A DNA stretch of 64,000 nucleotides from Halomonas sp. (GCF_029263665.1 NZ_JAJUFQ010000002.1:248001-312000); one strand, 5' to 3'. Shown: positions 1 through 9,742, counted from the stretch's first letter. Numbers and translations: made by a program. The notes: generated by a model not told the origin, from the letters alone.

Positions 1-321
1 TTCCGCGATCAGTTACTCGAAGCCTGCCCGGCCATCAGCCGCAAGCTCAACAGCCCCGACTCGACCCTCACTGCTGAAGGCGGATCGCTGGAGACCATTC
101 GCCATATGGTCGCCTCGAAGCTCGGCATCACGGTACTCCCAAAGTCCGCTATCGGGACCAGCCACTACGAGGATGGCTTGCTGACCAGCCGGCCGTTCAT
201 CGACCCGCCAGGACGTACCGTTGCCATTGCCTGGCGTGCCAGCTTCCCGAGGCCCAAGGCCATTGACGCCGTGACCGAGGCCATTGCCCGCTGCCGTGCA
301 GCGGAGCCCAAGGCCGCCTGA
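1..321 (+). CDS. oxyR: LysR-family hydrogen peroxide regulator OxyR, C-terminal part (gene runs off left edge)
   Basis: Open frame from base 1 reads FRDQLLEACPAISRKLNSPDSTLTAEGGSLETIRHMVASKLGITVLP..., matching the OxyR effector domain; adjacent to recG as in Pseudomonas. Confidence 0.85.
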   Translation, partial: FRDQLLEACPAISRKLNSPDSTLTAEGGSLETIRHMVASKLGITVLPKSAIGTSHYEDGLLTSRPFIDPPGRTVAIAWRASFPRPKAIDAVTEAIARCRAAEPKAA

Positions 322-322
322 A

Positions 323-378
323 GTTTGAAACACGACGTTTGAAACGCGACGCTTGAGACGCAATACCTGATACGCCAT
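323..378. repeat. Degenerate 14-bp tandem repeat, 4 units (GTTTGAAACACGAC / GTTTGAAACGCGAC / GCTTGAGACGCAAT / ACCTGATACGCCAT)
   Basis: Read directly; lies between the oxyR stop and the recG start. Confidence 0.75.
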
Positions 379-409
379 ACAAGGCAAGAAGCATGCACAA
401 GGAGTCCAT

Positions 410-2491
410 GTGAGCAAACTGAGCAGCCCGGTCACGGCGCTGAAGGGGGTCGGAGAGGCCTTGGCCCTCAAACTTGCCCGGCTCAAGATAGCGAGCATTT
501 CTGACCTGCTGTTCCACTTGCCATTGCGCTATCAGGACCGCACTCGCATCACCCCCATTGCCACTTTGCGTAGTGGGCATGAAGCCGTCATCGAAGGAGA
601 TGTCGCCGCCGCCGAAGTGGTGCGCGGACGGCGGCGCAGCTTGCTGGTACGCCTGCGCGACGGTAGCGGCATACTCAGCTTGAGGTTCTTTCACTTCTCT
701 CCCGCCCAACAGCAGCAGTTCCGGCCTGGAGTACGAGTACGTGCCTTTGGTGAGGCTCGCGCCGGGGCGACAGGGCTTGAAATCTATCATCCCGAATATC
801 GCTTTCTGGGCCACGATGAGCCCCCGGTAGAAGACCACCTTACGCCCATCTACCCCACCACCGAAGGTCTCAACCAGGCTCGCTTGCGTGCCCTGATCGA
901 CCAGGCAGTGGAGATTCTGGAAGCGGCTCCCGATGCCTTGCCCGACCATATTCCTGAACATCTGCGTCAGCGCTTTTCTCTGCCACCGCTGCTGGAATGC
1001 CTCAAAACACTGCATCACCCTCCACCGGACAGCGATGCAGAAGCTCTCAGTCAGGGCTTGCACCCAGCCTCTCGCCGACTGGCCATGGAAGAACTCCTTG
1101 CCCACCAGTTGAGCTTGAGAGAAGTGCGCCTGCGCATTCAGCATGATGGAGCGCCAGCACTCCCCAGCGGACGCAGTCTCAAGACCCGCTTTCTCGCCCA
1201 GTTGCCATTCTCGTTGACTACCGCTCAGCGCCGGGTGCTTGATGAAATCGGCCAGGACCTGGCTCGCCCAGCGCCCATGCTGCGCCTGGTACAAGGCGAT
1301 GTCGGCTCGGGTAAGACAGTGGTGGCAGCAATGGCAGCCTTGACCGCCATTGCCGGAGACTGCCAAGCAGCCTTGATGGCTCCCACGGAGCTGCTGGCAG
1401 AGCAGCACTATCGCACTTTCTGCAGCTGGTTCGAGCCGCTGGATATCGATGTGGCCTGGCTCTCGGGCAAGCTCAAGGGCAAGGCCCGCCTTGATACCAA
1501 AGCCGCCATCAGCGATGGTCGGGCACGCATGATCATCGGAACCCACGCCATCTTTCAGGATGATGTCAGCTTCCAGCGCCTTGGATTGGCCATCATCGAT
1601 GAACAGCACCGATTTGGCGTGCATCAGCGGCTATCGCTACGAGAAAAGGGCGAAGCGGGCGGTCTTACTCCACACCAGCTGGTCATGACAGCCACCCCTA
1701 TCCCGCGTACGCTCGCCATGAGTGCCTACGCGGATCTGGATGTCTCCGTCATCGATGAACTGCCTCCAGGGCGTACACCTGTCACTACCGCCGTGATCAG
1801 CGACGAGCGTCGCCCAGAGGTCATCCGCCGAATTCGCGCAGCATGCGCCGAAGGTCGGCAAGCCTATTGGGTATGCACCCTGATCGAGGAATCCGAAGTA
1901 CTGACCTGTCAGGCTGCCGAAGTCACCAGGGAGGAATTGGCCGAAGCTCTCCCGGAGCTATCCATCGGTCTTGTTCATGGTCGTATGAAAGCCAGCGAGA
2001 AAGCCGAGGCCATGGCTGCCTTCAAGTCAGGGGAACTGGATCTTCTGGTCGCTACCACGGTGATCGAGGTCGGAGTGGACGTCCCCAATGCCAGCTTGAT
2101 GATCATCGAAAACCCTGAGCGCCTCGGTCTGTCGCAATTGCATCAGTTACGTGGCCGAGTAGGGCGAGGAAGTACCGAAAGTTTCTGCGTATTGCTCTAC
2201 CATCCTCCTCTGTCACAGACATCGAGACAACGCCTGGCCGTCATGCGTGAAACCACCGACGGCTTTCGTATTGCCGAGCGCGATCTGGAGATTCGCGGGC
2301 CTGGTGAAGTACTGGGAACTCGTCAGACGGGGCTTGCTCAGATGAAGATTGCCGATCTCGAGCGCGATGCCGATCTGCTACCACGTATCACACCACTGGC
2401 TGATGCCTTGCTGGCATGGGACGCAAATGCCGGACAGCCGTTGATTCGCCGCTGGCTGGGAGAAGAAGCGGGTCGTTACGGTCAGGTGTAG
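410..2491 (+). CDS. recG: ATP-dependent DNA helicase RecG
   Basis: 693 aa; Walker A GDVGSGKTVVA, DEQHRFGVHQR, TATPIPRTLAM, QLRGRVGRG. Confidence 0.98.
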   Translation: MSKLSSPVTALKGVGEALALKLARLKIASISDLLFHLPLRYQDRTRITPIATLRSGHEAVIEGDVAAAEVVRGRRRSLLVRLRDGSGILSLRFFHFSPAQQQQFRPGVRVRAFGEARAGATGLEIYHPEYRFLGHDEPPVEDHLTPIYPTTEGLNQARLRALIDQAVEILEAAPDALPDHIPEHLRQRFSLPPLLECLKTLHHPPPDSDAEALSQGLHPASRRLAMEELLAHQLSLREVRLRIQHDGAPALPSGRSLKTRFLAQLPFSLTTAQRRVLDEIGQDLARPAPMLRLVQGDVGSGKTVVAAMAALTAIAGDCQAALMAPTELLAEQHYRTFCSWFEPLDIDVAWLSGKLKGKARLDTKAAISDGRARMIIGTHAIFQDDVSFQRLGLAIIDEQHRFGVHQRLSLREKGEAGGLTPHQLVMTATPIPRTLAMSAYADLDVSVIDELPPGRTPVTTAVISDERRPEVIRRIRAACAEGRQAYWVCTLIEESEVLTCQAAEVTREELAEALPELSIGLVHGRMKASEKAEAMAAFKSGELDLLVATTVIEVGVDVPNASLMIIENPERLGLSQLHQLRGRVGRGSTESFCVLLYHPPLSQTSRQRLAVMRETTDGFRIAERDLEIRGPGEVLGTRQTGLAQMKIADLERDADLLPRITPLADALLAWDANAGQPLIRRWLGEEAGRYGQV

Positions 2492-2495
2492 AGGC

Positions 2496-2605
2496 AAGCG
2501 GTAAGCGGTAAGCGGTAAGCGGTAAGCGGTAAGCGGTAAGCGGTAAGCGGTAAGCGGTAAGCGGTAAGCGGTAAGCGGTAAGCGGTAAGCGGTAAGCGGT
2601 AAGCG
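2496..2605. repeat. Perfect heptamer tandem array AAGCGGT (= GTAAGCG), 15 full copies plus 5 bp
   Basis: Counted directly; begins 5 nt after the recG stop codon. Confidence 0.99.
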
Positions 2606-2696
2606 AGCGAACTATGAGCCCTGAATTTCGAGCTGTCCAGAGCATAGTCGGTAGTTCTGATCCCTTTGCCGAACTCTATATCTTCGGGTTTAGGGT

Positions 2697-2731
2697 TGCT
2701 TAGAGCTTGTAACTTCTAGCTTACAGCTGGT
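2697..2731. repeat. Degenerate heptad array TGCTTAG AGCTTGT AACTTCT AGCTTAC AGCTGGT (minus strand ~GTAAGCT)
   Basis: Period-7 alignment read by eye; abuts the stop codon of the minus-strand gene at 2733. Confidence 0.6.
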
Positions 2732-2732
2732 C

Positions 2733-3089
2733 CTAAAGATGCTTGAGCAAGCGCTGCAATCGATCCAGGTCCTTGGTATCCCCCACCACACGCAGACGAT
2801 CATCGACCAGAGCATCGAGAAAAGCACGCTGGGTGGGACGCTTGAGTAGTGCGACTGCGCTCTGGGCATCACGAAAACGCAGTTCCAGATCAAGATCCAC
2901 CGGAAGACCCGGCTTGCTGATCATCTCATCTTGACTCATTCGATAGTGGCGGGCGATGGAAAGGTCTTCGGTAGCAATCCCCCAATCCAGATCACCCATC
3001 TCTGCAAGCCGCTCACGGAAACGTGGCTTCTTTCGGTTAGCACGTTTCAGCATGACACCCAACAGCCACAGCATCAGTTTCAGCGTCAT
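2733..3089 (-). CDS. Conserved hypothetical protein (118 aa)
   Basis: Open frame with coding-like composition between recG and the HU gene; family not identified from sequence alone. Confidence 0.7.
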   Translation of the reverse strand: MTLKLMLWLLGVMLKRANRKKPRFRERLAEMGDLDWGIATEDLSIARHYRMSQDEMISKPGLPVDLDLELRFRDAQSAVALLKRPTQRAFLDALVDDRLRVVGDTKDLDRLQRLLKHL

Positions 3090-3112
3090 ATCGCCTCGAA
3101 ATTCCGCTCACT

Positions 3113-3156
3113 ATCCCAAGATCACAATCCCAGAGGACATCATCCCAGAGGACACA
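3113..3156. repeat. Tandem duplication, ~15-bp unit ATCCCAGAGGACAYM x2 plus one degenerate copy
   Basis: ATCCCAAGATCACA / ATCCCAGAGGACATC / ATCCCAGAGGACACA. Confidence 0.85.
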
Positions 3157-3159
3157 ATG

Positions 3160-3183
3160 CGCGGCCCGGTTTCCCGGGCCGCG
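3160..3183 (-). terminator. GC-rich hairpin downstream of the HU gene
   Basis: CGCGGCCCGG-tttc-CCGGGCCGCG, 10-bp perfect stem. Confidence 0.75.
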
Positions 3184-3226
3184 ATGTCACACGTCTCAGT
3201 AGCCGTGACTGTTACCAGCCGATAGC

Positions 3227-3502
3227 TTACTTCGCGACGGCGTCCTTAAGCCCTTTGCCAGGCTTGAAGGCAACAGTCTTGCTTGCAGGAATGGCCAGAG
3301 GCTGGCCGGTTTGCGGGTTCTTACCGGTGCGGGCGGCACGCTCGCGCACGGTGAAGGTGCCGAAGCCGATCAGCGCCACATCCTGGCCCTGTGCCACACT
3401 ACCTGTGATCTCATCGAGAATCACGTTCAGCACTTGACTGGCCTTGTCCTTGGAAAGATCAGCACGCTCGGCAATCGCCGCAGCGAGTTCTGGCTTGCGC
3501 AT
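3227..3502 (-). CDS. hupA: HU-family DNA-binding protein
   Basis: 91 aa; MRKPELAAAIAERADLSKDKASQVLN...VALIGFGTFTVRERAARTGKNPQTGQ. Confidence 0.95.
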   Translation of the reverse strand: MRKPELAAAIAERADLSKDKASQVLNVILDEITGSVAQGQDVALIGFGTFTVRERAARTGKNPQTGQPLAIPASKTVAFKPGKGLKDAVAK

Positions 3503-3701
3503 ACAGCCCTCCTGAGTTTGGCATCACCGGAAAAAATGTCACCGGTGTCATTCTTATACCTTCATATCCTTTATTAGATCCACCGTCCATTCATGCCACT
3601 GAGGCTTGATACGCAACTCAACGATAAAACATGACGGAAAAGTGGCACTTGCAACGACGCTACGTCCTGCGGTCCAGAGCCGAACGAAGGTGTTGACCCA
3701 T

Positions 3702-4862
3702 CTAGCCTAGCAACGGCGGGGCTGAACGCGCCAGTTCGACTTTTCGACGAACACACCTGCCAGTCAACGCAAAACCCTGAAGTTGGCCAGTTTCATCCTC
3801 TGCTAGCGCTGCCATATCCTCGCCGTCGGCTTCGATACGCCACGTCACTCGTTCATGGATCGGAGGCAACGATACCACTGGCAGCAACGGCGTCTTGACC
3901 AGCACAGGCCATGGGCCGTAGCGAACCTGGGTAGGGTTGCCAGTGAGCGTTGCCGCCAGGGCTTTTACCGAGGCCTGCAATGGCTGGACATACATGGCGT
4001 TGATCCCATCCACTAAAGCCACATCACCCAGTGCATGAATATTTTCGACATTGGTGGCCAGGTAACGATTCACCCGAATGCCATCTGGACCAGCATCGAT
4101 TCCTGCAGCTTCAGCCAGCTCAACCCGCGGTCGCAGCCCGGTGGCAATCAATACCAGATCAGCACCGATCCCTTCACCATCATCCAGGGTCAGATCGACA
4201 TCCTCGCCCGCCGGGTGAATTGCTGTTACCAGACGGCCGTAATGCAGATGCATGCCAGCGCGCAGGAATGCCCGCCCCAGGGCCAGTCCCAGGGGTTCCG
4301 GCAACAGACGCGGCAGCAGGGCTCGTTCGGGGCCTATGAGAGACACGCTGTGCCCACCAGCATGCAGGTCGTTGGCAAACTCACAGCCCACCAGGCCGAG
4401 TCCGATAATGGCAATCCGGGCGGGTCGACCAAGGGATTCAAGTGCCGCATGGAAGACACGATAATCATCCAGATCATTGATCGAGAAGACGCGTCCCACC
4501 AGTTGCTCCGACCACGAGAAGGGCGGTACCGGCACCGCTCCGGTGGCAATGACCAGATTTCCGTACGGCAGCCTCTCAGGCCCCAGCATCAGCTCATTGG
4601 CAGCACAATCAATGCTGTCCACTCGCGTACTGGAACGCACCACCACACTCAGTTGATCGGCAAGTTCCAGGGCAGAGCGCGCCGCCAGCTTGTGGGGAGG
4701 TAAACGCTTGGCAAACCCCGTCGACAATAGCGGCTTGGAGTAGTCATCGGCGGAATCTGCACTGATCAAGGTGATAGGACGGCGGCTGTCCAGTGCACGT
4801 ACCTGACGAGCAAGACCGATGCCAGCCATGCCGGTGCCGATGATGGTCAAGGGAGCTTGCAT
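3702..4862 (-). CDS. FAD/NAD(P)-dependent oxidoreductase, rubredoxin-NAD(+) reductase-like
   Basis: N-terminal FAD-binding IIGTGMAGIGLARQ; second nucleotide-binding IAIIGLGLVGCEFAND; HALGDVA motif. Confidence 0.88.
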   Translation of the reverse strand: MQAPLTIIGTGMAGIGLARQVRALDSRRPITLISADSADDYSKPLLSTGFAKRLPPHKLAARSALELADQLSVVVRSSTRVDSIDCAANELMLGPERLPYGNLVIATGAVPVPPFSWSEQLVGRVFSINDLDDYRVFHAALESLGRPARIAIIGLGLVGCEFANDLHAGGHSVSLIGPERALLPRLLPEPLGLALGRAFLRAGMHLHYGRLVTAIHPAGEDVDLTLDDGEGIGADLVLIATGLRPRVELAEAAGIDAGPDGIRVNRYLATNVENIHALGDVALVDGINAMYVQPLQASVKALAATLTGNPTQVRYGPWPVLVKTPLLPVVSLPPIHERVTWRIEADGEDMAALAEDETGQLQGFALTGRCVRRKVELARSAPPLLG

Positions 4863-5023
4863 TGTGGTTCCTTCCTGTCCTGATGGCGCTGAAGCCGAGA
4901 TGTTACACTATGCCAACGCTGGGACAGCTGACAAACTGCACTCAGTCTCACGCTGAATGGATCGTCCGCGGAGAGGACCGTCCTGTCGTATCGACCGCTT
5001 TTCACTGGAATCCCCGAAGCTCC

Positions 5024-5545
5024 ATGGCACAAGACCCGCACTGGCATCCCGTGTCCACCGCCCGTCCTAGAATGAGTGTGGCCTGGTGGCATTGGGTCGC
5101 CTCCCGTGATTCTCTGACCCACCGTCTAATCCAAGCCGCTGGCGAGCATCCCTTTCGTGTCCAGTTGCTCAATGAAGGCCGCGACCAGCCCTATCGGGAC
5201 GAGTCCATGGCGCTTCTGCTCCCTCCAGAGCGGCACACCTGGGTGCGCGAAGTAGCACTGTGCGTCGACGATACCCCTTGGGTCGTGGCACGCTCGATTG
5301 CACCGTTGGGTTCATGCCATGCAGCACCATTTCGGGGCCTGGGCGAGACTTCGCTAGGCAGTTGGCTGTTTCGCCAGCCAGACCTGGAGCGTGGCCCCAT
5401 CGAAATCAGCCATGCGCCACGTTCGATCCAGGGACATACTGGCCTGTGGCAACGCCGCTCGGTATTTCGTCATTCAGGTTGGTCGGTGCTGGTCCAGGAA
5501 GCTTTCCTGCCACAGATGGCCGAGGCCTTGGGACTACCCTGCTGA
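5024..5545 (+). CDS. ubiC: Chorismate lyase UbiC (start chosen at MAQDPHW)
   Basis: UbiC-like sequence (VREVALCVDDTPWVVARSIAP...LGSWLF...RRSVF) directly upstream of ubiA. Confidence 0.9.
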   Translation: MAQDPHWHPVSTARPRMSVAWWHWVASRDSLTHRLIQAAGEHPFRVQLLNEGRDQPYRDESMALLLPPERHTWVREVALCVDDTPWVVARSIAPLGSCHAAPFRGLGETSLGSWLFRQPDLERGPIEISHAPRSIQGHTGLWQRRSVFRHSGWSVLVQEAFLPQMAEALGLPC

Positions 5546-5729
5546 ATCATTGCCGAACTGGCAAAGCGTTGCCTGCCGCGCTAGTCTGGCCCAGCGCATT
5601 GTTATCAAACGTTCTTCTCAAGGAATCTCTCATCGAGTGTCCGCGCGGTCCCATCATGGCATCCTGGCCCGCTCGACGACTTACTTCAGAGATTCCCTAG
5701 CGCTCTTTTCAAACATTGTCATTCCATGC

Positions 5730-5774
5730 ATCGTTCTTCGATGTACCGTTCTCCGGTGTATCGTGCTTCGATGC
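5730..5774. repeat. Imperfect 15-bp tandem repeat x3 (ATCGTTCTTCGATGT / ACCGTTCTCCGGTGT / ATCGTGCTTCGATGC)
   Basis: Read directly; ubiC-ubiA spacer. Confidence 0.88.
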
Positions 5775-5810
5775 ACGGGATGACACTGAAACAATCTACG
5801 AGAAAGCCCG

Positions 5811-6701
5811 ATGGACCGATCCCTGCTGCGCCCGACTGGACTGCTGACCCGTTTACCCGACTTCCTCGCCCTGATGCGCCTGGATCGTCCTATCGGTACC
5901 TGGTTGCTGATGTGGCCCACCCTGTGGGCACTATGGATCGCTGCCGAGGGTGTTCCGCCGCGTGACATCCTGCTGATCTTCGTGGCAGGGGTATATTTGA
6001 TGCGCGCAGCAGGTTGCATCGTCAATGACTATGCGGACCGTAACTTCGATGGCCATGTCAAGCGCACCAGGAACCGCCCATTGGCCACCGGACGCATCAG
6101 TGAGCGTGAAGCCAAGGTGCTGTTCGTCACTCTGTTGCTGGCCGCATTTGTGCTGGTCTGGTTCACCAACGGTTTCACGGTCTGGCTATCATTGATCGGT
6201 GCCGCCCTGGCCGCTACCTATCCGTTCATGAAGCGCTACACCCATTTCCCCCAGGTCGTGTTGGGTGCGGCTTTTTCCTGGGGTATTCCCATGGCCTTCG
6301 GCGCGGTACAGGAAACGGTGCCTCCTGTGGCCTGGTGGCTGTTCTTTGCCTATGTGCTGTGGACCGTGGCCTATGACACTCAGTACGCCATGGTCGACCG
6401 CGACGATGATCTCAGAGTCGGCATCAAGTCCACTGCCGTATTGTTCGGCAAATATGACTGTCTGATCATTGGCCTGCTGCAGATTGCCACACTGGTGTTG
6501 TTGATCATCGCCGGGAGCCAGATTGGACTGGGAGGGTTCTACTGGCTTGGTCTGGCCGGTATGGCTGCCACCTTCATCCATCAGCAGCGCCTTATCCGTG
6601 ATCGTGATCGCGACCGTTGTTTTCAGGCATTCCTCAACAATCACTGGTCTGGCCTGATGGTCTTTGCAGGTGTCGCGCTCAGTCTCTATCCAGGGCTGTA
6701 A
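5811..6701 (+). CDS. ubiA: 4-hydroxybenzoate octaprenyltransferase
   Basis: 296 aa; [31 protein letters not shown] and [22 protein letters not shown]. Confidence 0.97.
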   Translation: MDRSLLRPTGLLTRLPDFLALMRLDRPIGTWLLMWPTLWALWIAAEGVPPRDILLIFVAGVYLMRAAGCIVNDYADRNFDGHVKRTRNRPLATGRISEREAKVLFVTLLLAAFVLVWFTNGFTVWLSLIGAALAATYPFMKRYTHFPQVVLGAAFSWGIPMAFGAVQETVPPVAWWLFFAYVLWTVAYDTQYAMVDRDDDLRVGIKSTAVLFGKYDCLIIGLLQIATLVLLIIAGSQIGLGGFYWLGLAGMAATFIHQQRLIRDRDRDRCFQAFLNNHWSGLMVFAGVALSLYPGL

Positions 6702-6760
6702 ACGGAAAATATGGCTTCAAAAGGCCCTTTTTCTGGGATTTCTGCGCGTTTCACGCCAGA

Positions 6761-6794
6761 CTGTAACGTGACTGTCATAAATACATGCTGTCAT
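6761..6794 (+). promoter_or_regulatory. Candidate Pho box upstream of phoB
   Basis: CTGTAAC-GTGA-CTGTCAT (11-bp spacing) at 6761-6778; further CTGTCAT at 6788-6794 and CTGTCAA at 6805-6811. Confidence 0.75.
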
Positions 6795-6837
6795 CTTCAC
6801 CGTCCTGTCAAAAGTTCCAGATCACGAGGCCCCCAGG

Positions 6838-7527
6838 ATGACTGCTAAAACCGTACTGATCGTCGACGATGAAGCGCCGATTCGCGAGATGATCGCGGTG
6901 GCCCTGGAAATGGCCGACTATCGCGTGATTGAGGCCAACAATGCCCAGTCCGCCCATGCCATGATCGTCGACCATCAACCTGACCTGGTGTTGCTGGACT
7001 GGATGATGCCCGGTACCAGTGGTGTCGAGCTGGCACGTCGACTCAAGCGTGAGGAAACCACGGCTGAGCTTCCCATCATCATGCTCACCGCCAAGGGCGA
7101 GGAAGATAACAAGATTCAGGGACTGGAGTCCGGCGCGGATGATTACATCACCAAACCGTTCTCCCCTCGTGAGCTGGTTGCGCGGCTGAAGGCCGTACTG
7201 CGCCGGGCAACGCCGCGTGGTGTCGAGGACCCGGTCGAAGTCGATGGTCTGATGCTGGACCCGGTCAGCCATCGGGTCAGCATCGATGGCAAGTCCCTGG
7301 AAATGGGTCCTACCGAATATCGCCTGCTACAGTTCTTCATGACACATCAGGAGCGTGCTTACACGCGCGGCCAGTTGCTCGACCAGGTATGGGGCGGCAA
7401 TGTCTATGTGGAGGAACGTACTGTGGACGTGCATATCCGTCGCCTGCGCAAGGCACTCGGTGAGCCGCATCAGCAATTGATCCAGACGGTGCGTGGCACC
7501 GGCTATCGCTTCTCGGCCAAGGTCTGA
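6838..7527 (+). CDS. phoB: Phosphate regulon response regulator PhoB
   Basis: Receiver plus winged-helix; [42 protein letters not shown]. Confidence 0.97.
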   Translation: MTAKTVLIVDDEAPIREMIAVALEMADYRVIEANNAQSAHAMIVDHQPDLVLLDWMMPGTSGVELARRLKREETTAELPIIMLTAKGEEDNKIQGLESGADDYITKPFSPRELVARLKAVLRRATPRGVEDPVEVDGLMLDPVSHRVSIDGKSLEMGPTEYRLLQFFMTHQERAYTRGQLLDQVWGGNVYVEERTVDVHIRRLRKALGEPHQQLIQTVRGTGYRFSAKV

Positions 7528-7562
7528 AGAGGCCCTGGCGTTGGCTAAGGTGCAGATCTGAA

Positions 7563-8885
7563 GTGGGACGCTTGTGGCGACGTGAGTTCTGGCGACTGGC
7601 TATTCTGGTCGTCGTCGGCGGCATTCTTGGCTGGCCGTTTTCTCTGTCGACCATTGGCATCATCCTGGGTCTGGCCATCGCCTTGATCTTCCATTTGCGT
7701 CAGCTGCATGCCATGTATGACTGGCTGACTCACCGCCCGCAGCAGGAACCACCAACGGCCAGCGGACTTTGGGGTGAACTGTTCGATCGTCTTTACCGTT
7801 ATCAGAAAGGCCAGCGCATCACTCAGCGACGCCTGCGTTCCACGCTTCAGCGTATTCAGGAGTCCTCAGAGGCCATGCGCGACAGCGTGGTCATGCTGGA
7901 CCGCCATGGCGACCTGGAATGGTGGAACAGTGCTGCTGAGCGCATGCTGGGGCTCAAGGCTGCCCTGGATCGTGGCCAGCACATCACCAACCTGTTACGG
8001 GACCCACGCTTCGTCAGCTACTTCAACGCCCGAGACTATCGTGAGCCTCTGTCGTTACCCTCCCCTATCGACGAGAACATGATGCTGCAGTTCCAGATCA
8101 CCCTTTACGGTGATGATGAACGCCTGCTCATGGCCCGGGACATCACTCGGCTGCATCGCCTTGAACAGATTCGCCGGGATTTCGTGGCCAATGTATCCCA
8201 TGAACTGCGTACTCCACTGACCGTGTTGACCGGTTACCTGGAAACCTACAGCGATATGGCCGACATGTTGCCGCCCCGCCTGGGCCGAGGTATCGAACAA
8301 ATGCAGGGCCAGACCCAGCGTATGCAGCACCTGGTCGAAGACCTGCTGCTGCTGTCCCGGCTGGAGAATGATCAAGGCGGTAGCGATCATGTGCACCTCG
8401 ATCCCGCCTCACTTCTGAGTGCGGTCCAGCGTGATGCCCAGGCCTTGTCCAATGGCCGTCAGACCATCGAGGTCAGTATCGAGGATTCACACGGCCTGTG
8501 GGGCAGCGAGAAGGAAATCCACAGTGCCTTGTCCAATCTGGCCTTCAATGCCGTGCGCTATGCCGGTGATGATGCCCATATTCAATTGCGCTGGCGTAGT
8601 TGCCAGGGGGGAGCCTGCCTTGAGGTCGAAGATGATGGAGAAGGTATCGACCCACGCCATATCCCACGCCTGACCGAACGCTTCTATCGCGTCGACAAGG
8701 GCCGCAGCACTGCCACGGGTGGTACCGGCCTGGGCCTGGCCATCGTCAAGCATGTCCTGCTGCGCCACGAGGCTCGCCTGGACATCAGCTCCCAGCTGGG
8801 TGCCGGCGCCACCTTCCGCTGTGTGTTCCCGGCCAAGCGGCTGGTCGATGAAGCCGCCAACGATGCCCACGTCAATCAAGCCTAA
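7563..8885 (+). CDS. phoR: Phosphate regulon sensor histidine kinase PhoR
   Basis: H-box FVANVSHELRTPLTVLTGYLE; G-box TGGTGLGLAIVKH; adjacent to phoB. Confidence 0.97.
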   Translation: MGRLWRREFWRLAILVVVGGILGWPFSLSTIGIILGLAIALIFHLRQLHAMYDWLTHRPQQEPPTASGLWGELFDRLYRYQKGQRITQRRLRSTLQRIQESSEAMRDSVVMLDRHGDLEWWNSAAERMLGLKAALDRGQHITNLLRDPRFVSYFNARDYREPLSLPSPIDENMMLQFQITLYGDDERLLMARDITRLHRLEQIRRDFVANVSHELRTPLTVLTGYLETYSDMADMLPPRLGRGIEQMQGQTQRMQHLVEDLLLLSRLENDQGGSDHVHLDPASLLSAVQRDAQALSNGRQTIEVSIEDSHGLWGSEKEIHSALSNLAFNAVRYAGDDAHIQLRWRSCQGGACLEVEDDGEGIDPRHIPRLTERFYRVDKGRSTATGGTGLGLAIVKHVLLRHEARLDISSQLGAGATFRCVFPAKRLVDEAANDAHVNQA

Positions 8886-8933
8886 TGCTATCCATCAGAC
8901 CGGCGAAAACACCTGACCATCGATGGCACAAAA

Positions 8934-8966
8934 ACAACCAAGGCTCCTGACAGGAGCCTTGGTTGT
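8934..8966. terminator. Bidirectional-type hairpin between convergent phoR and cysZ
   Basis: ACAACCAAGGCTCCT-gac-AGGAGCCTTGGTTGT, 15-bp perfect stem. Confidence 0.88.
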
Positions 8967-8983
8967 CTACTGCTCAATGTATA

Positions 8984-9718
8984 TCAGGAGGTCTTGGTAA
9001 GAGCAGGCAATTGCCGATAATGCTGATCCCACATCAGTACTGCTGCCACGACAGCACCCGGTATCAGGAACAGGTTGGCCAACGGAACCCAGGTAATCAG
9101 GGTCACCCAGCCACCAAAGGTCATGCTTGGCCACCAACGAGCTGATAAGCGTTTGCGCATATCAGCAAAGCTGACCTTGTTGTTATCCATGGGGTAATCA
9201 AGGTAGGTAATGGCCATCATCCAAGCGCTGAACATGGCCCATAGTATGGGAGCCGACAGGTTGATCAGCGGAATCCAGCTGATGATGAACAGCACCAGCA
9301 TGCGCGGCAGAATATATACCAGCTTGACCAGCTCGCGCCCCAGGGTATCAATTCCTGTCTTGAGCAGACCGCGGTCGTCACTCGGTTCACGCCCAGTCAG
9401 CTCGACCTCAGCCTTGGCTGCCAGAAAGCCATAGAAGGGGGCGGCGATCAGATGGGTGACCAAGGTGAAGGAAAACAGCACGATCACCACCAGGCTGACC
9501 AGGAACAATGGCCAGATCAGCCATTCCAGCCAACTGAGCCAACCAGGCACCATGGCCATCCAACCATCCAGCCAGCCTCCGAAATGAGTCAGCACATAGC
9601 TAAGAGTACCGATATAGACCAGTAGATTGATCAGTATCGGTAGAAACACGTAGCGGCGTAGACCACGGCTGTAGACCGCACGTGTACCACGTCTCAGCGC
9701 GTCAAGCGCATTCAGCAT
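8984..9718 (-). CDS. cysZ: Sulfate transporter CysZ / EI24-domain membrane protein (start chosen at MLNALDALRRG)
   Basis: Multi-TM protein with LITHLIAAPFYG/LAAKAEVELTG-type CysZ signature. Confidence 0.88.
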   Translation of the reverse strand: MLNALDALRRGTRAVYSRGLRRYVFLPILINLLVYIGTLSYVLTHFGGWLDGWMAMVPGWLSWLEWLIWPLFLVSLVVIVLFSFTLVTHLIAAPFYGFLAAKAEVELTGREPSDDRGLLKTGIDTLGRELVKLVYILPRMLVLFIISWIPLINLSAPILWAMFSAWMMAITYLDYPMDNNKVSFADMRKRLSARWWPSMTFGGWVTLITWVPLANLFLIPGAVVAAVLMWDQHYRQLPALTKTS

Positions 9719-9742
9719 GTCGCAATTCCTGTCATCGAGATT

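Noticed and set aside
366-381. 16-bp identity CCTGATACGCCATACA with 26166-26181 in the adhesin gene
   Set aside because: About one such exact match is expected by chance in a 64-kb window on both strands.
197-1624. 475-aa minus-strand ORF antisense to recG
   Set aside because: Mirrors the recG codon pattern; no recognisable family; recG on the plus strand is unambiguous.
2496-2605. Heptamer arrays as CRISPR arrays
   Set aside because: Units are 7 bp, contiguous, without spacers; no cas genes in the window.
2388-2645. 85-aa minus ORF with (LTAYRLP)n peptide
   Set aside because: Produced by the heptamer array being open on the minus strand; overlaps the recG end; no start/SD support.
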